From assembly GCF_014336955.1 (NCBI RefSeq), contig NZ_QRAI01000003.1, forward strand, positions 539,800-603,799: a stretch of 64,000 nucleotides of DNA, written 5' to 3'. Made by a program: the position numbers and the translations under genes. Source of the DNA: Saccharophagus sp. K07. GTDB lineage: Bacteria; Pseudomonadota; Gammaproteobacteria; Pseudomonadales; Cellvibrionaceae. This document shows positions 45,088-54,368 of this stretch, piece by piece. Within the stretch, counting starts at the first letter, position 1. Each line of letters opens with the position of its first letter. Below the pieces are notes generated by a model. The model was not told the DNA's origin and did no database searches. It saw only the letters and a program-made list of their open reading frames with translations.

Positions 45088-47616
45088 ATGCATAACAAAT
45101 CCCCACTGTACCCCTTCTATTTTCTCGCAGCGCTTGTTGTGCTGCTTCTGAATGCCTGTAGCGCTCCCGCCAGTAAAAACGACGCCCCTCCTGACATTGA
45201 AAAAGAAGTTGAGCGTTTATTGGGTCTTTTGACCCTGGAGGAAAAAATTTCCCTGGTACATGCCAATAGCAAATTCAGCGTGGCAGGTGTTCCTCGGCTC
45301 GGTATTGCAGAAATGACGCTGAGCGATGGGCCGCACGGAGTACGCGAAGAAATTTCGCGCCACAGCTGGGATTCGGCCAATTGGACGACGGATTTCGCCA
45401 CCTATTTGCCGCCGCTCACTGCGGTCGCAGCCAGTTGGGATCCGGAAATTGCTCATCTGCACGGCACTGTGCTCGGGCGCGAGGCGCGGCATCGCAATAA
45501 AGATATTATTCTCGGTCCCGGCGTTAATCTTGCGCGCCTGCCACTCTACGGCCGTAATTTTGAATATTTTGGCGAAGATCCGTTTTTAGCAGCACATATG
45601 GTGGTGCCGGAAATTCGCGCCATTCAGGAACAGGATGTCGCCGCTTGTGTAAAACACTACGCCTTAAACAGCCAGGAATTAAATCGCTGGGGTGTCGATG
45701 CCAAACCCGACGAACGCACATTGCGCGAAGTGTATTTGCCCGCTTTTGAAGCCGCGGTAAAAGAAGGCGGCGCTTATTCCGTGATGGGGTCCTACAACCG
45801 TGTGTATGGCACCAACGCCAATCAAAGTGAATTGTTGGTGAAAAAAATTCTGAAAGGTGAATGGGGTTTTGACGGTGTATTGCTGACGGATTGGCATGTG
45901 GATATCAATACCCGCGATGCGGCGCTCAACGGCCTCGATCTGGAAATGGGCACTCATGTGCCGGATTATGAAGATTATTTCTTCGCTCGACCGCTGCGCG
46001 AAGCGATTCAAAAAGGCGAAATTCCCGAATCCGTATTGGATGAAAAAGTGCGCCGCGTGCTGCGGCTGCAATTGCGCGTCGGTAAATATGATCCCGATCG
46101 CAAACCCGGTGCGCGCAATACGCCGGAACATCGTGCCATTGCACAACATATTGCCGAACAAGGCGTAGTCTTGCTGAAAAATGACAAAAATAGTCTGCCA
46201 CTGGAAAAAAGCCAGCTGCGCAAAATTCTGGTGATGGGTCCCAACGCCAATCTGGCACACGGTCGAGGCGGCGGTTCGTCGCAAGTGAAATCCGAATATG
46301 AGGTCACACCTTTACAGGGTTTGCGCAACGCTTTGGGCGATACAGCAGAAATTCTTTATCTGGTCGCGGCGGATAGCGATCGAGTACAACCCATTCCGGC
46401 GGATTTTATTCTTACTCGTCACGGCGGTTCCGGCACCCCGGTTTGGAAAGTGCGTCGTTTCGCTGAGGCAGCGCGCAAAGAAGAATTGCAACGCGAAGAA
46501 TGGCCGTCCTCGCAAATTCCTGCACAAACGGAAACCCGCTATTTAACTCTGTGGGCAAAAATAAAACCGTTGGAAAATGGTCAGCATGTGCTGAAAGTGC
46601 AAGGTGATGGCAAAGCGCGCGTTAAAATTGACGGGCGTGAAGTACTGGCAGTACAAAACCTGGCGGGCCGCTCGCACAGTCATGCAATCGAATTAACTGC
46701 CGATCGCGAATACGACGTGGAATTTCTTTACGACGGCAGCAAAGGCGCAACCTTAGGTTGGGATGCGCCGGGATTGCGCACGGTTTCGGCAGCGGAATAT
46801 GCCGCTGCAGCAAAAAGTGCCGATGCCGTTATTTATTTTGCCGGCCTCGACCACAACCACGACCGGGAAGGCGATGACCGCACAACCATGACGCTGCCCG
46901 GTATGCAGGACAAAGTCATAGCTGATCTCGCCGCAGCTAATCCCAATACCATTGTGGTGATGATTGCAGGATCTGCGGTGGAAATGCCGTGGGTGGACAA
47001 GGTCAACGCTATTTTGTGGGCGTGGTACGGTGGTATGGAGGCTGGCAATGCTTATGCGCGGGTTTTATTGGGTGAAGTCAATCCGAGTGGAAAAATGCCG
47101 ATTACTCTGCCGCAAAAACTTGCCGATACAGCGCCTATAGCACTCAACGATTACAACGACAAAGACTCGCTTTATAAAGAAGGCGTGTTTATCGGTTATC
47201 GCTGGTTTGAAAAGCAAAAGATCGAACCCATTTTTCCCTTTGGGCACGGACTTTCCTATACGCAATTTGCATTATCAGATTTAAAAATCCCCCAAAAGAT
47301 TTCCGCCAAAGCCAACGAAATTCCGGTCACTCTGACTGTAAAAAATACGGGTGAAAAAGCCGGGGCCGAAGTAGTGCAAATTTATCTGCGCGATGTGCAA
47401 GCCAGTGTCGAGCGCCCGGCGAAAGAATTGAAAGGCTTTAAAAAAGTATTTCTCGAGCATGGAGAAGCAAAAACCATTACCGTTAATCTTACCCAGCGCG
47501 ATTTGGCATTTTGGGATGTGAATGCGCATAACTGGAAAGTCGAACCGGGAGAATTTGAGGTTTTGGTTGGAACCTCCAGTCAGGACATAAGACTGCAAGG
47601 CAAGTTTATTTATTAA
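45088..47616 (+). CDS. GH3 beta-glucosidase, lipoprotein, with PA14-like insert
   Basis: About 842 residues from the ATG at 45088, giving a lipoprotein signal with lipobox LLNAC. The GH3 TIM-barrel domain (~30-330) has SDGPHGVREE, KHYALNSQE and the nucleophile Asp268 in LLTDWHV. The alpha/beta sandwich follows (~350-440 and ~590-680; FAGLDHNHDREGDDR), with a PA14-like insert at ~440-590 (KVQGDGKARVKIDGREVL). A fibronectin-III-like C-terminus starts near ~715. It probably cleaves oligosaccharides at the cell surface or in the periplasm, in keeping with a plant-polymer degrader. Confidence 0.92.
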   Translation: MHNKSPLYPFYFLAALVVLLLNACSAPASKNDAPPDIEKEVERLLGLLTLEEKISLVHANSKFSVAGVPRLGIAEMTLSDGPHGVREEISRHSWDSANWTTDFATYLPPLTAVAASWDPEIAHLHGTVLGREARHRNKDIILGPGVNLARLPLYGRNFEYFGEDPFLAAHMVVPEIRAIQEQDVAACVKHYALNSQELNRWGVDAKPDERTLREVYLPAFEAAVKEGGAYSVMGSYNRVYGTNANQSELLVKKILKGEWGFDGVLLTDWHVDINTRDAALNGLDLEMGTHVPDYEDYFFARPLREAIQKGEIPESVLDEKVRRVLRLQLRVGKYDPDRKPGARNTPEHRAIAQHIAEQGVVLLKNDKNSLPLEKSQLRKILVMGPNANLAHGRGGGSSQVKSEYEVTPLQGLRNALGDTAEILYLVAADSDRVQPIPADFILTRHGGSGTPVWKVRRFAEAARKEELQREEWPSSQIPAQTETRYLTLWAKIKPLENGQHVLKVQGDGKARVKIDGREVLAVQNLAGRSHSHAIELTADREYDVEFLYDGSKGATLGWDAPGLRTVSAAEYAAAAKSADAVIYFAGLDHNHDREGDDRTTMTLPGMQDKVIADLAAANPNTIVVMIAGSAVEMPWVDKVNAILWAWYGGMEAGNAYARVLLGEVNPSGKMPITLPQKLADTAPIALNDYNDKDSLYKEGVFIGYRWFEKQKIEPIFPFGHGLSYTQFALSDLKIPQKISAKANEIPVTLTVKNTGEKAGAEVVQIYLRDVQASVERPAKELKGFKKVFLEHGEAKTITVNLTQRDLAFWDVNAHNWKVEPGEFEVLVGTSSQDIRLQGKFIY

Positions 47617-47631
47617 CAATACGGAAACATT

Positions 47632-48063
47632 ATGACCAAACCCAAAATGCCCATGCATATATGGATGATTGCTGGGCTGCTGTTTTTATATGGCCTCGCC
47701 GCATCATTCGACCTTTTTATGAGTCTTTTACAAGGTGAGGATTTTTACCGATCTTCCGGCATGAGTGAGGCACAGATTGCCTATTTTACCAATCAGCCTG
47801 CCTGGGCGGTCGTAGGTTGGATAATTTCTGTTTTGGGCAGTGCACTGGGAGCGCTGGCTTTGTTAATGCGTAAACATTGGGCGTTACATTTATTTTTCGC
47901 TTCCGTGATAGGGAGTGTGGTGTATATGGTCTACACCCACTTGCTTACCGATGGACGCCTCGCCATGGGGGTTCTTTGGCCTATGCCGATTATTCTGACG
48001 GCAATCATGATTGCTATGGCTTTTTACTGTAAGCGTTTAATTCGTCTCGGCATTTTGTATTGA
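47632..48063 (+). CDS. Small integral membrane protein
   Basis: 143 residues with four likely membrane helices (~8-30, ~58-82, ~85-105, ~112-134). I do not recognise a named family. It starts 15 bp after the GH3 gene and is probably co-transcribed with it. Confidence 0.7.
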   Translation: MTKPKMPMHIWMIAGLLFLYGLAASFDLFMSLLQGEDFYRSSGMSEAQIAYFTNQPAWAVVGWIISVLGSALGALALLMRKHWALHLFFASVIGSVVYMVYTHLLTDGRLAMGVLWPMPIILTAIMIAMAFYCKRLIRLGILY

Positions 48064-48161
48064 CGAAATAAAGCTATCGCACCGAAACATTCATATTCAT
48101 GAAAATGGAATTTATTGCGCCGATCTTCGTCTTATGCGATTGAGAGTTTTCGGTGTTGCGT

Positions 48162-48569
48162 ATGCATGATGAAAAAATATATCCGGAACAGTTTGGTTAC
48201 GGTGGGCGGTTGTGGTGGCGGATGCTGGCGGGAGCTGGTGTTTTTCTGGCTGTTGTCGGAGCTTTTTTGCCAGTAATGCCGACAGTTCCGTTTCTATTGG
48301 TGGCGGCCTGGGCGGCAAAACGTGGAGCTCCGGAACTCTATGATCGGTTGCATCAACACCATGTATGGGGACCATCTTTGCGCAACTGGCGCGATCAGCG
48401 CGCTATCTCTAAACAGGCAAAAACCTTGGCCTTAGTGTCCATGGCCGCGAGCTGGTTTTTATTATGGTTTTTGGGCGCCGCGCTGCCGGTACGGATCGTG
48501 ATGGCACTTGTGTTCATCTGTGTGAGCTTATTCATCCTTTCCCGTCCTTCTCCGCAAAAGGCCTTTTAA
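48162..48569 (+). CDS. YbaN/DUF454 family membrane protein, copy 1
   Basis: About 135 residues from the ATG at 48162; in-frame GTG 48153 and TTG 48156 lie just before. Typical DUF454 features: PVMPTVPFLLVAAWAAKRG, APELYDRLHQHHVWGP, LRNWRDQRAIS, with three to four membrane helices. A second member, 51041-51430, is about 60-70% similar by eye. The two flank norB. Function unknown. Confidence 0.85.
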   Translation: MHDEKIYPEQFGYGGRLWWRMLAGAGVFLAVVGAFLPVMPTVPFLLVAAWAAKRGAPELYDRLHQHHVWGPSLRNWRDQRAISKQAKTLALVSMAASWFLLWFLGAALPVRIVMALVFICVSLFILSRPSPQKAF

Positions 48570-48602
48570 ATTCACCGAATTAAATTGACATGAGGTGTAA
48601 CT

Positions 48603-48632
48603 AAAAAAGCCCGCGAAATGCGGGCTTTTTGC
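48603..48632. terminator. Bidirectional terminator between ybaN copy 1 and norB
   Basis: Stem aaaaaagcccgc / gcgggcttttt with loop GAAAT, between convergent genes. Confidence 0.9.
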
Positions 48633-48636
48633 TTGG

Positions 48637-50919
48637 TTAAACAGCCGTTGTCGAGGTGTGAGCAGGAGCTGTGATGCTGCTTGGCTGCTTGCCAAAAACG
48701 CCTTTGATAACCTGCCATATCACGGCAAACGCTCCGATAAGAAATACCACATCGCCGATTGTGCGTATCCAGCGCAACATTTCTAAAAATCCCTGCTGTA
48801 AAAAGGTTTCGCTGCGCGCGTACCACATGCCTTCTGATACGCTGGCGACAAATTGAATAATTCCGACGGGCAGGAGGCTGGTCGTAATCATCAAAACCAA
48901 GCCACCGTTAAGCCACCAAAATCCGGTTTTCATCCATTTTTCATCAAAAACGAAATTGGGACGGATATAGCGCAGCACCAATAAAGTGAAGCCTAATGCG
49001 AGAAATCCATAGACGCCGAACAGAGCTGCGTGGGCATGTACCGCGGTGGTGTTGAGTCCCTGGACGTAATACAGCGAAATGGGCGGATTGATCATAAAGC
49101 CGAACACCCCGGCGCCGAGCATATTCCAAAAGGCCACGGCAACAAAAAAGTACAGCGGCCATTTAAGCTGCTGCATCCAGGGCGCGCGGGATTGCAGGCG
49201 CCAGTTTTCCCAAGCCTCATAACCCAGTACCACCAGGGGAACCACTTCCAAGGCGCTGAAGGTTGCGCCTACCGCCATCACCGGTGTGGTGGTGCCGGCG
49301 AAATACAGGTGGTGGAAAGTGCCGGGAACGCCGCCGAGCATAAACAGGGATGCGGATGCCAGACTGGCAGTGGTGGCGGCGGCGCGCGATACAAGACCCA
49401 TGTTGCAGAAAATAAAGGCCAGTGCAGTCGTCGCGAACACTTCGAAAAATCCTTCCACCCATAAATGCACGATCCACCAGCGCCAGTATTCCATGATGGA
49501 GATATGAGTTTTTTCGCCGTAGAAAAAGCCTGCGCCGTAAAAGAGACCTATGGCGACGACAGACGCCGTGAGCAAGGCCAGCAGGTTGCGGTCTCCGGAT
49601 CGGCGCAGAGCCGGCACCATGCCGCGCAGCATCAATACCAGCCAGAAGGCTATGCCGGTGAATTTGCCAATCTGCCAGAGGCGTCCGAGATCGACATATT
49701 CGTAACCCTGGTGCCCCAACCAGAAATTCAGATGCGCAGGCATCACCTGGGCGATCGCCAAGTAGTTGCCGGTGAACGAGCCAACGACGACCGCCAGCAA
49801 TGCCCAGAAGAGAATATCGACACCCAACTTCTGGAACTTGGGGTCTTTGCCGCCGTTGATGATAGGAACGAGAAACAGGCCGGCGGCGAGAAATCCCGTG
49901 GCGATCCAAAACAGCGCCGCCTGAATGTGCCAGGTGCGGGTCAGTGTGTAAGGGAACCAGCGGGAGAGGTCGATACCGTAAAAATGCTGGCCTTCCACCG
50001 TGTAGTGAGCGGTGAGTCCTCCCATCAGTACCTGAAATCCGAACAGCCCCACGATTACCAGCAGATATTTACCCAGGGCGCGCTGAGAAGGCGTGAGTTT
50101 GACCAATGAAATAGGGTCTTGAGCGGGAGCGGAAGGCTCGTCTTCATCCTTGCGGCGCAGAAAGGCCCAACCCCAAACCAAACCGCCGACACCGGCAATC
50201 AACAACACCACGCTGACCACGGACCACACGATATTTTCGCCAGTCGGGCGGTTGTCGATCAGAGGTTCATGGGGCCAGTTATTGGTGTAGGTGGCGGTGC
50301 TGTCGGGGCGCTCAGTGGCTGCCGCCCAGGCTGTCCAGAAAAAGAAGGTGGCGAGCTTCTCACGCCTGGAGGCATCCGGCAGGGTGTTCTCTTTCATGGC
50401 GTAACTTTCCCGGGTGCTGCTGAGGTCCGGGTGATCGCTGAACAGTTTGCCGTAGTAATCAGCCGTTTGGCGGATGGCTTCGAGGCGGCGCTGGGACAGG
50501 CGCACGGTTTGGGCGGCGGGATCGAAGGTGTTGGTTCTATAAGCGTTTTTCAGTTCATAGCGCAGAACGGCCTGGGCCGCCCCATCCAGTTCGGCGTAGG
50601 GTTTTCCGTGCTGTTCCCGGGCGGCGAGATCCAGCCAGGCGAGCAGTTCGCGATGGAGCCAGTCGGCGGTCCAGTCGGGCGCCTGATACGCCCCGTGTCC
50701 CCAGATCGATCCCAACTGCATTCCGCCGACAGATTGCCAAGCCGTCTGGCCTTCGAGGATGTCTTCTTGGGTGATCAACGGGCGTCCCTGGGCATCGATA
50801 AACGCTTGGGGAATAGGTGGTGCCTGACGGTAAACCTCGGAGCCGAAGTAACCCAATATGCTGAAGGTGACTCCCAGAACTGCAATAAGCAGCCACCAGA
50901 GTTTGCGATACGAGCCCAT
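48637..50919 (-). CDS. norB: Quinol-dependent nitric oxide reductase (qNOR)
   Basis: 760 residues, the size of single-subunit qNOR, with an N-terminal extension fused to a 12-14 helix core. It reduces NO to N2O in the inner membrane using quinol. Haem and iron ligand regions are visible: QAALFWIATGFLAAGLF, HLWVEGFFEVFATTA and GTFHHLYFAG. The ATG has aggagg upstream. It is divergent from ybaN-nnrS-nsrR, with two NsrR-like operators in between. No nirS/nirK or norC is visible here, so detoxification is more likely than full denitrification. Confidence 0.94.
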   Translation of the reverse strand: MGSYRKLWWLLIAVLGVTFSILGYFGSEVYRQAPPIPQAFIDAQGRPLITQEDILEGQTAWQSVGGMQLGSIWGHGAYQAPDWTADWLHRELLAWLDLAAREQHGKPYAELDGAAQAVLRYELKNAYRTNTFDPAAQTVRLSQRRLEAIRQTADYYGKLFSDHPDLSSTRESYAMKENTLPDASRREKLATFFFWTAWAAATERPDSTATYTNNWPHEPLIDNRPTGENIVWSVVSVVLLIAGVGGLVWGWAFLRRKDEDEPSAPAQDPISLVKLTPSQRALGKYLLVIVGLFGFQVLMGGLTAHYTVEGQHFYGIDLSRWFPYTLTRTWHIQAALFWIATGFLAAGLFLVPIINGGKDPKFQKLGVDILFWALLAVVVGSFTGNYLAIAQVMPAHLNFWLGHQGYEYVDLGRLWQIGKFTGIAFWLVLMLRGMVPALRRSGDRNLLALLTASVVAIGLFYGAGFFYGEKTHISIMEYWRWWIVHLWVEGFFEVFATTALAFIFCNMGLVSRAAATTASLASASLFMLGGVPGTFHHLYFAGTTTPVMAVGATFSALEVVPLVVLGYEAWENWRLQSRAPWMQQLKWPLYFFVAVAFWNMLGAGVFGFMINPPISLYYVQGLNTTAVHAHAALFGVYGFLALGFTLLVLRYIRPNFVFDEKWMKTGFWWLNGGLVLMITTSLLPVGIIQFVASVSEGMWYARSETFLQQGFLEMLRWIRTIGDVVFLIGAFAVIWQVIKGVFGKQPSSITAPAHTSTTAV

Positions 50920-50973
50920 AACTGAGCCTCCTGTTGTGTGATGGGGAAAAATCCAGCGTCTGCGGGAATTTAT

Positions 50974-50996
50974 AAAATGTATTCTAGGTACATCTT
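50974..50996. promoter_or_regulatory. NsrR-like operator 1
   Basis: The 23 bases from 50974 read AAAATGTATTCTAG followed by GTACATCTT. By eye they match about 19 of 23 positions of the gammaproteobacterial NsrR pattern (AAGATGYATT-N3-AATRCATCTT). It lies 55 bp before norB on the minus strand. Confidence 0.7.
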
Positions 50997-50999
50997 TAA

Positions 51000-51022
51000 A
51001 TGATGTAAAATAAATACATCTT
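51000..51022. promoter_or_regulatory. NsrR-like operator 2
   Basis: Starting at 51000, ATGATGTAAAATA followed by AATACATCTT again fits about 19 of 23 positions of the NsrR pattern. It lies 19 bp before ybaN copy 2 and 26 bp (centre to centre) from operator 1. Since nsrR is downstream, the operon is probably self-regulated. Confidence 0.7.
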
Positions 51023-51040
51023 AAAAATAGAGAGGTCGCT

Positions 51041-51430
51041 ATGCGCCGATTGAGATTGTTCCTGCCGCAAATGGGTTGGCGGTTGCTGGCCGGCGGCTGT
51101 GTCGCCTTTGCCGTTGTGGGTGCGGTTTTGCCGGGATTACCTACTGTCCCTTTTCTGCTGGTGGCCGCCTGGGCGGCAAAGCGGGGAGCGCCGGAACTCT
51201 ATGAACGCCTGTATCAACATTCCATTTGGGGGCCCACTCTGCGCGACTGGCGAGACCAGCGTGCAATTAGCAGGCGCGCCAAACGGCTCGCAATCGGAAC
51301 AATGGCGGCCAGCGCCCTGCTGTTGTGGATAGTCGGAACGGTGTTGCCGGTATTGATGGTGATCAGCGCACTGTTTATCTGTGTCGGCACTTTTATCCTG
51401 ACTCGCCCCGTGCCCCGGAGACCTTTATGA
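51041..51430 (+). CDS. YbaN/DUF454 family membrane protein, copy 2
   Basis: 129 residues, clearly paralogous to 48162-48569 (shared PTVPFLLVAAWAAKRGAPEL and DWRDQRAIS). First gene of the NsrR-controlled operon and joined to nnrS by an ATGA overlap. Possibly it helps membrane integrity or haem-copper enzyme assembly under NO stress; that is inference. Confidence 0.87.
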   Translation: MRRLRLFLPQMGWRLLAGGCVAFAVVGAVLPGLPTVPFLLVAAWAAKRGAPELYERLYQHSIWGPTLRDWRDQRAISRRAKRLAIGTMAASALLLWIVGTVLPVLMVISALFICVGTFILTRPVPRRPL

Positions 51431-52596
51431 AATCCGCCCTGGCCTACCCCTTCCGCATTTTCTTTATCCTCACCGGTAGTTATGCGCTGCTGCTGATTTT
51501 TGGCTGGATGGCCTTTTTATTTGCTTCCTGGCCGCTGCCGGTCGGGTGGGCGCCGATACAGTGGCACAGCCACGAAATGCTGTACGGATTCGTCACTCTC
51601 GCGATTGCCGGATTTGTTCTGACGGCTATGACCAACTGGACCGGCGCACCGCCGCTGCAGGGACGAAAGCTATTGTTATTGGCGCTGCTGTGGGCGGCTG
51701 GACGAGTGGTTATGTGGACGGCAGGCTGGCTGCCCGGTTGGCTGGTAGCGGTGGTCGACTTGGCATTTTTGCCAGTGCTGGCGGCTTATGTGGGCACTGT
51801 GTTGCTGCGCTATAACAACCGGCGGAATCTGATTTTGGTCGGAGTTCTGGCGCTCCTGTGGCTCGGCAATGTGCTTATGCAAATCGGATTGGCAACGGGG
51901 AAAACTGCCGTGCTGCAAACCGGCCAGTTGCTGGGCTTGGATTTGATCAGCATTCTGATCGTCATTATCGCCGGCAGAATTACCCCGCTGTTTACCGCCA
52001 ATTGGCTGGTGAGAAATGCCCGCGATGGGACTGTGGTGCAGCGGGCCCAGTGGGTGGAAATCGGCGCTTTGAGTAGTATGTTCGCCTTGCTGGTTACGGA
52101 TATAACACCTGTGCCGGCGGTTGTAGCAGGAGGTGTTGCCCTGCTCGCGGCCTGCTTCAATGGGTGGCGATTGCTGTTGTGGCGAGGCTGGCTGACGCTG
52201 AAGGAACCGCTGTTGTGGATTCTGCATCTGTCTTATTTCTGGCTGGTGCTGGCTCTTTTTCTGCGCGGCTTGGCGTCATTTTTCCCGGCGATTGTCCCTT
52301 CCCTGTGGCAACATGCGCTGGGTGTCGGGGCGATTGCGACGATGATTTTGGGAGTGATGACCCGGGTGTCCCTGGGGCACACCGGAAGACCCTTGCAGCT
52401 TCCCCGCTATGGCGTGTGGATATATCTGGCCATTAGTCTTGCTGCGGTGTTGCGCATTTTAGTGCCGTCCGGAGTCTTGGGATTTAGGGTCGGAGTGCTG
52501 GCGGCCAGTGCGGCCTGGATGGTGGCATTTACTTTTTTTCTGATTCTTTACATACCGGTGCTGTTGCGTCCGCGGGCGGACGGAAAACCGGGATAA
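51427..52596 (+). CDS. nnrS: NnrS family membrane protein
   Basis: About 389 residues with ~12 membrane helices. NnrS features: WHSHEMLYGFVTLAIAGFVLTA near the N-terminus, GRITPLFTANWL in the middle, and MTRVSLGHTGRPL near the end. NnrS is a haem- and copper-containing membrane protein that protects against nitrosative stress. The start overlaps the ybaN stop. Confidence 0.92.
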   Translation: MKSALAYPFRIFFILTGSYALLLIFGWMAFLFASWPLPVGWAPIQWHSHEMLYGFVTLAIAGFVLTAMTNWTGAPPLQGRKLLLLALLWAAGRVVMWTAGWLPGWLVAVVDLAFLPVLAAYVGTVLLRYNNRRNLILVGVLALLWLGNVLMQIGLATGKTAVLQTGQLLGLDLISILIVIIAGRITPLFTANWLVRNARDGTVVQRAQWVEIGALSSMFALLVTDITPVPAVVAGGVALLAACFNGWRLLLWRGWLTLKEPLLWILHLSYFWLVLALFLRGLASFFPAIVPSLWQHALGVGAIATMILGVMTRVSLGHTGRPLQLPRYGVWIYLAISLAAVLRILVPSGVLGFRVGVLAASAAWMVAFTFFLILYIPVLLRPRADGKPG

Positions 52597-52611
52597 ATTC
52601 TGAGGCTGGTT

Positions 52612-53073
52612 GTGCGTATTACCCTTTATACCGATTATTCACTGCGCGTCTTACTTTTCGTTGCTCTTAAAGGCGACCAGATTTCCACTATCGGTGAAAT
52701 CGCGGAGGCTTACGGTATTTCCAAAAACCATCTGCGCAAAGTTGTGCACGAACTTTCCACCAAGGGTTATCTGGCGGCGAGCCGTGGAAAAAATGGCGGC
52801 ATGTATTTAAAACGCGATCCGGCGCAGATCAATATAGGTGCGCTGGTGCGCGATTTGGAACAGGATCTGAAAATTGTCGAGTGTTTTGCCGGCGAAGGTA
52901 ATTGTGTTTTGACACCCGCCTGCGAACTGAAAAAAGTCTTTGCCCGAGCCTTGCAGGCATTTTTCGAATGTTTGGATAAATACACGCTTGCCGATTTGCT
53001 GCCTGCGGAAAATCGCCCGCAAATGATCCGCCTTCTCGGTATGGAACCCCTGCACAGCGCACATTCGGTGTGA
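52612..53073 (+). CDS. nsrR: NsrR, Rrf2-family nitric-oxide-sensing repressor
   Basis: 153 residues starting with GTG. The winged helix is at ~1-65 (IAEAYGISKNHLRKVVHEL). Three Cys bind the Fe-S cluster: Cys91, Cys98 and Cys104 (ECFAGEGNC, then PAC). This spacing is that of NsrR and not IscR. NO damages the cluster and releases the operators. It lies 15 bp after nnrS. Confidence 0.93.
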   Translation: MRITLYTDYSLRVLLFVALKGDQISTIGEIAEAYGISKNHLRKVVHELSTKGYLAASRGKNGGMYLKRDPAQINIGALVRDLEQDLKIVECFAGEGNCVLTPACELKKVFARALQAFFECLDKYTLADLLPAENRPQMIRLLGMEPLHSAHSV

Positions 53074-53078
53074 ATATT

Positions 53079-53480
53079 ATGCTGGAATATTATTTGGAAA
53101 TTCGCACGCTACATATAACCGCCGCGCTTTTAAGCGGCGGACTATTTTTTATTCGCGGTGTAGGATTATTACTGCAGCAGTCCTGGCCGAAAATCCCTGT
53201 GTTGCGCTATGCCACCTATGCCGTCGACAGCATTTTATTGCTGGCCGCTTTTATGCTGATGGGCGTGTTGCATATATATCCTGTGTCGCAGCCTTGGTTG
53301 ACGGTAAAAGTCATTTGTGTGCTGATTTATATCGCATTCGGAATTATGGCTTTTCGCACTCATTGTCCGCGCGGCAGACGATTTTTTCTCTGGCTTGCCG
53401 CATTGGTGGTGTATGGATTTATCGTGTCAGTTGCCAGAGCTCATCACCCGCTGGGATTTTTGGCGAAATTGCTTGGATAA
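53079..53480 (+). CDS. SirB2 family membrane protein
   Basis: About 133 residues from the ATG at 53079; a GTG overlapping the nsrR stop is an alternative. Four membrane helices; typical SirB2 features are LHITAALLSGGLFFIRG and the C-terminal ARAHHPLGFL. The biochemical role of SirB2 is unknown. It closes the NO-response operon. Confidence 0.85.
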   Translation: MLEYYLEIRTLHITAALLSGGLFFIRGVGLLLQQSWPKIPVLRYATYAVDSILLLAAFMLMGVLHIYPVSQPWLTVKVICVLIYIAFGIMAFRTHCPRGRRFFLWLAALVVYGFIVSVARAHHPLGFLAKLLG

Positions 53481-53483
53481 AAA

Positions 53484-53511
53484 TAAAAAACCCCGCATAG
53501 GCGGGGTTTAC
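53484..53511. terminator. Bidirectional terminator
   Basis: Stem aaaccccgc / gcggggttt with loop ATAG and A/T flanks, between convergent sirB2-like and mutarotase genes. Confidence 0.88.
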
Positions 53512-53513
53512 TG

Positions 53514-54368
53514 TCAGGATAATTCCTTCAGTATTTGCGACCTGCTCCAGACTTCTCCGGGTGCCAAGGTAATCGGCTGATCCACTACGGCTGCTTCAAC
53601 GCACAACATTTTTTGGTATTCGTCATCGGCGAGATCCGACAAATTTTTTGCCGCATCGGCGCCCGGATTCCACACCACCACGTCTCTAAAACCTTCCGCT
53701 TGAATGCTGAGCTTATGGTTGCCATCGGTTAATTGCAGCGGGCCGGTGCAAGCAAAATAAACGCGATCTATAGCGCCGGGGAAATTCAGTGAATTGCCTT
53801 TTTGCACAAATCGGTCTTTGTGAAAATCCGAGCCGTTGTTATCCCAATAGGTCAAACCTTCGAGTCCGGATAATTCCACCTGATGCACATTGCTCACCGC
53901 AAAATAAGTGTGCAGTGCGGCGGTAAAGGTAAAAGGTTTGTCATCGATATTGCGGATCAGCAAAGTCATGGTGAGCTGATCGTCTGCGAGCGTCGGGGTA
54001 AATTCCGCGTGAAATTTATGTGGCCAGGCGGCGAGGGAGGATTCATCCGCTTCCAATAAAAAAGTGCAGCTACCGTTGTGCGGTTCGCGCGATAGGCGCC
54101 ACTCCATATTGCGCGCAAAACCGTGGCGCGGGCCGGGACCAAAACCGCTGAATTGCGGAAAAATAACCGGCACACCGCCGCGAATGGCCTTGCCTTGCTC
54201 AAACAATGATTGGCTGCTCAAAAACATCCATTCGCGTCCGCTGCGGGTTTTCCATGAAGTCAGGTGTGCGCCGTAGCGATAAATTTCCGCGCTCGCTCCG
54301 TTGGGAGTCGTCAGTGAGAGTTTGGCAAAATCGCTGTGGCCGGTTTGCCAGGAAAAATTATTCAGCAT
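53514..54368 (-). CDS. D-hexose-6-phosphate mutarotase (YeaD-like)
   Basis: About 284 residues from the ATG at 54368. Aldose-1-epimerase fold: AEIYRYGAHLTSWKT, RGGVPVIFPQFSGFGPGPRHGFAR (His within), HTYFAVSNV and the late VVWNPGAD. It interconverts anomers of hexose 6-phosphates. The start overlaps the end of the upstream deacetylase-like gene by 7 bp. Confidence 0.9.
   Translation of the reverse strand: MLNNFSWQTGHSDFAKLSLTTPNGASAEIYRYGAHLTSWKTRSGREWMFLSSQSLFEQGKAIRGGVPVIFPQFSGFGPGPRHGFARNMEWRLSREPHNGSCTFLLEADESSLAAWPHKFHAEFTPTLADDQLTMTLLIRNIDDKPFTFTAALHTYFAVSNVHQVELSGLEGLTYWDNNGSDFHKDRFVQKGNSLNFPGAIDRVYFACTGPLQLTDGNHKLSIQAEGFRDVVVWNPGADAAKNLSDLADDEYQKMLCVEAAVVDQPITLAPGEVWSRSQILKELS

Noticed and set aside
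50119..50925. 268-codon plus-strand frame opposite norB.
   Set aside because: Antisense of a strongly conserved qNOR gene; no recognisable protein.
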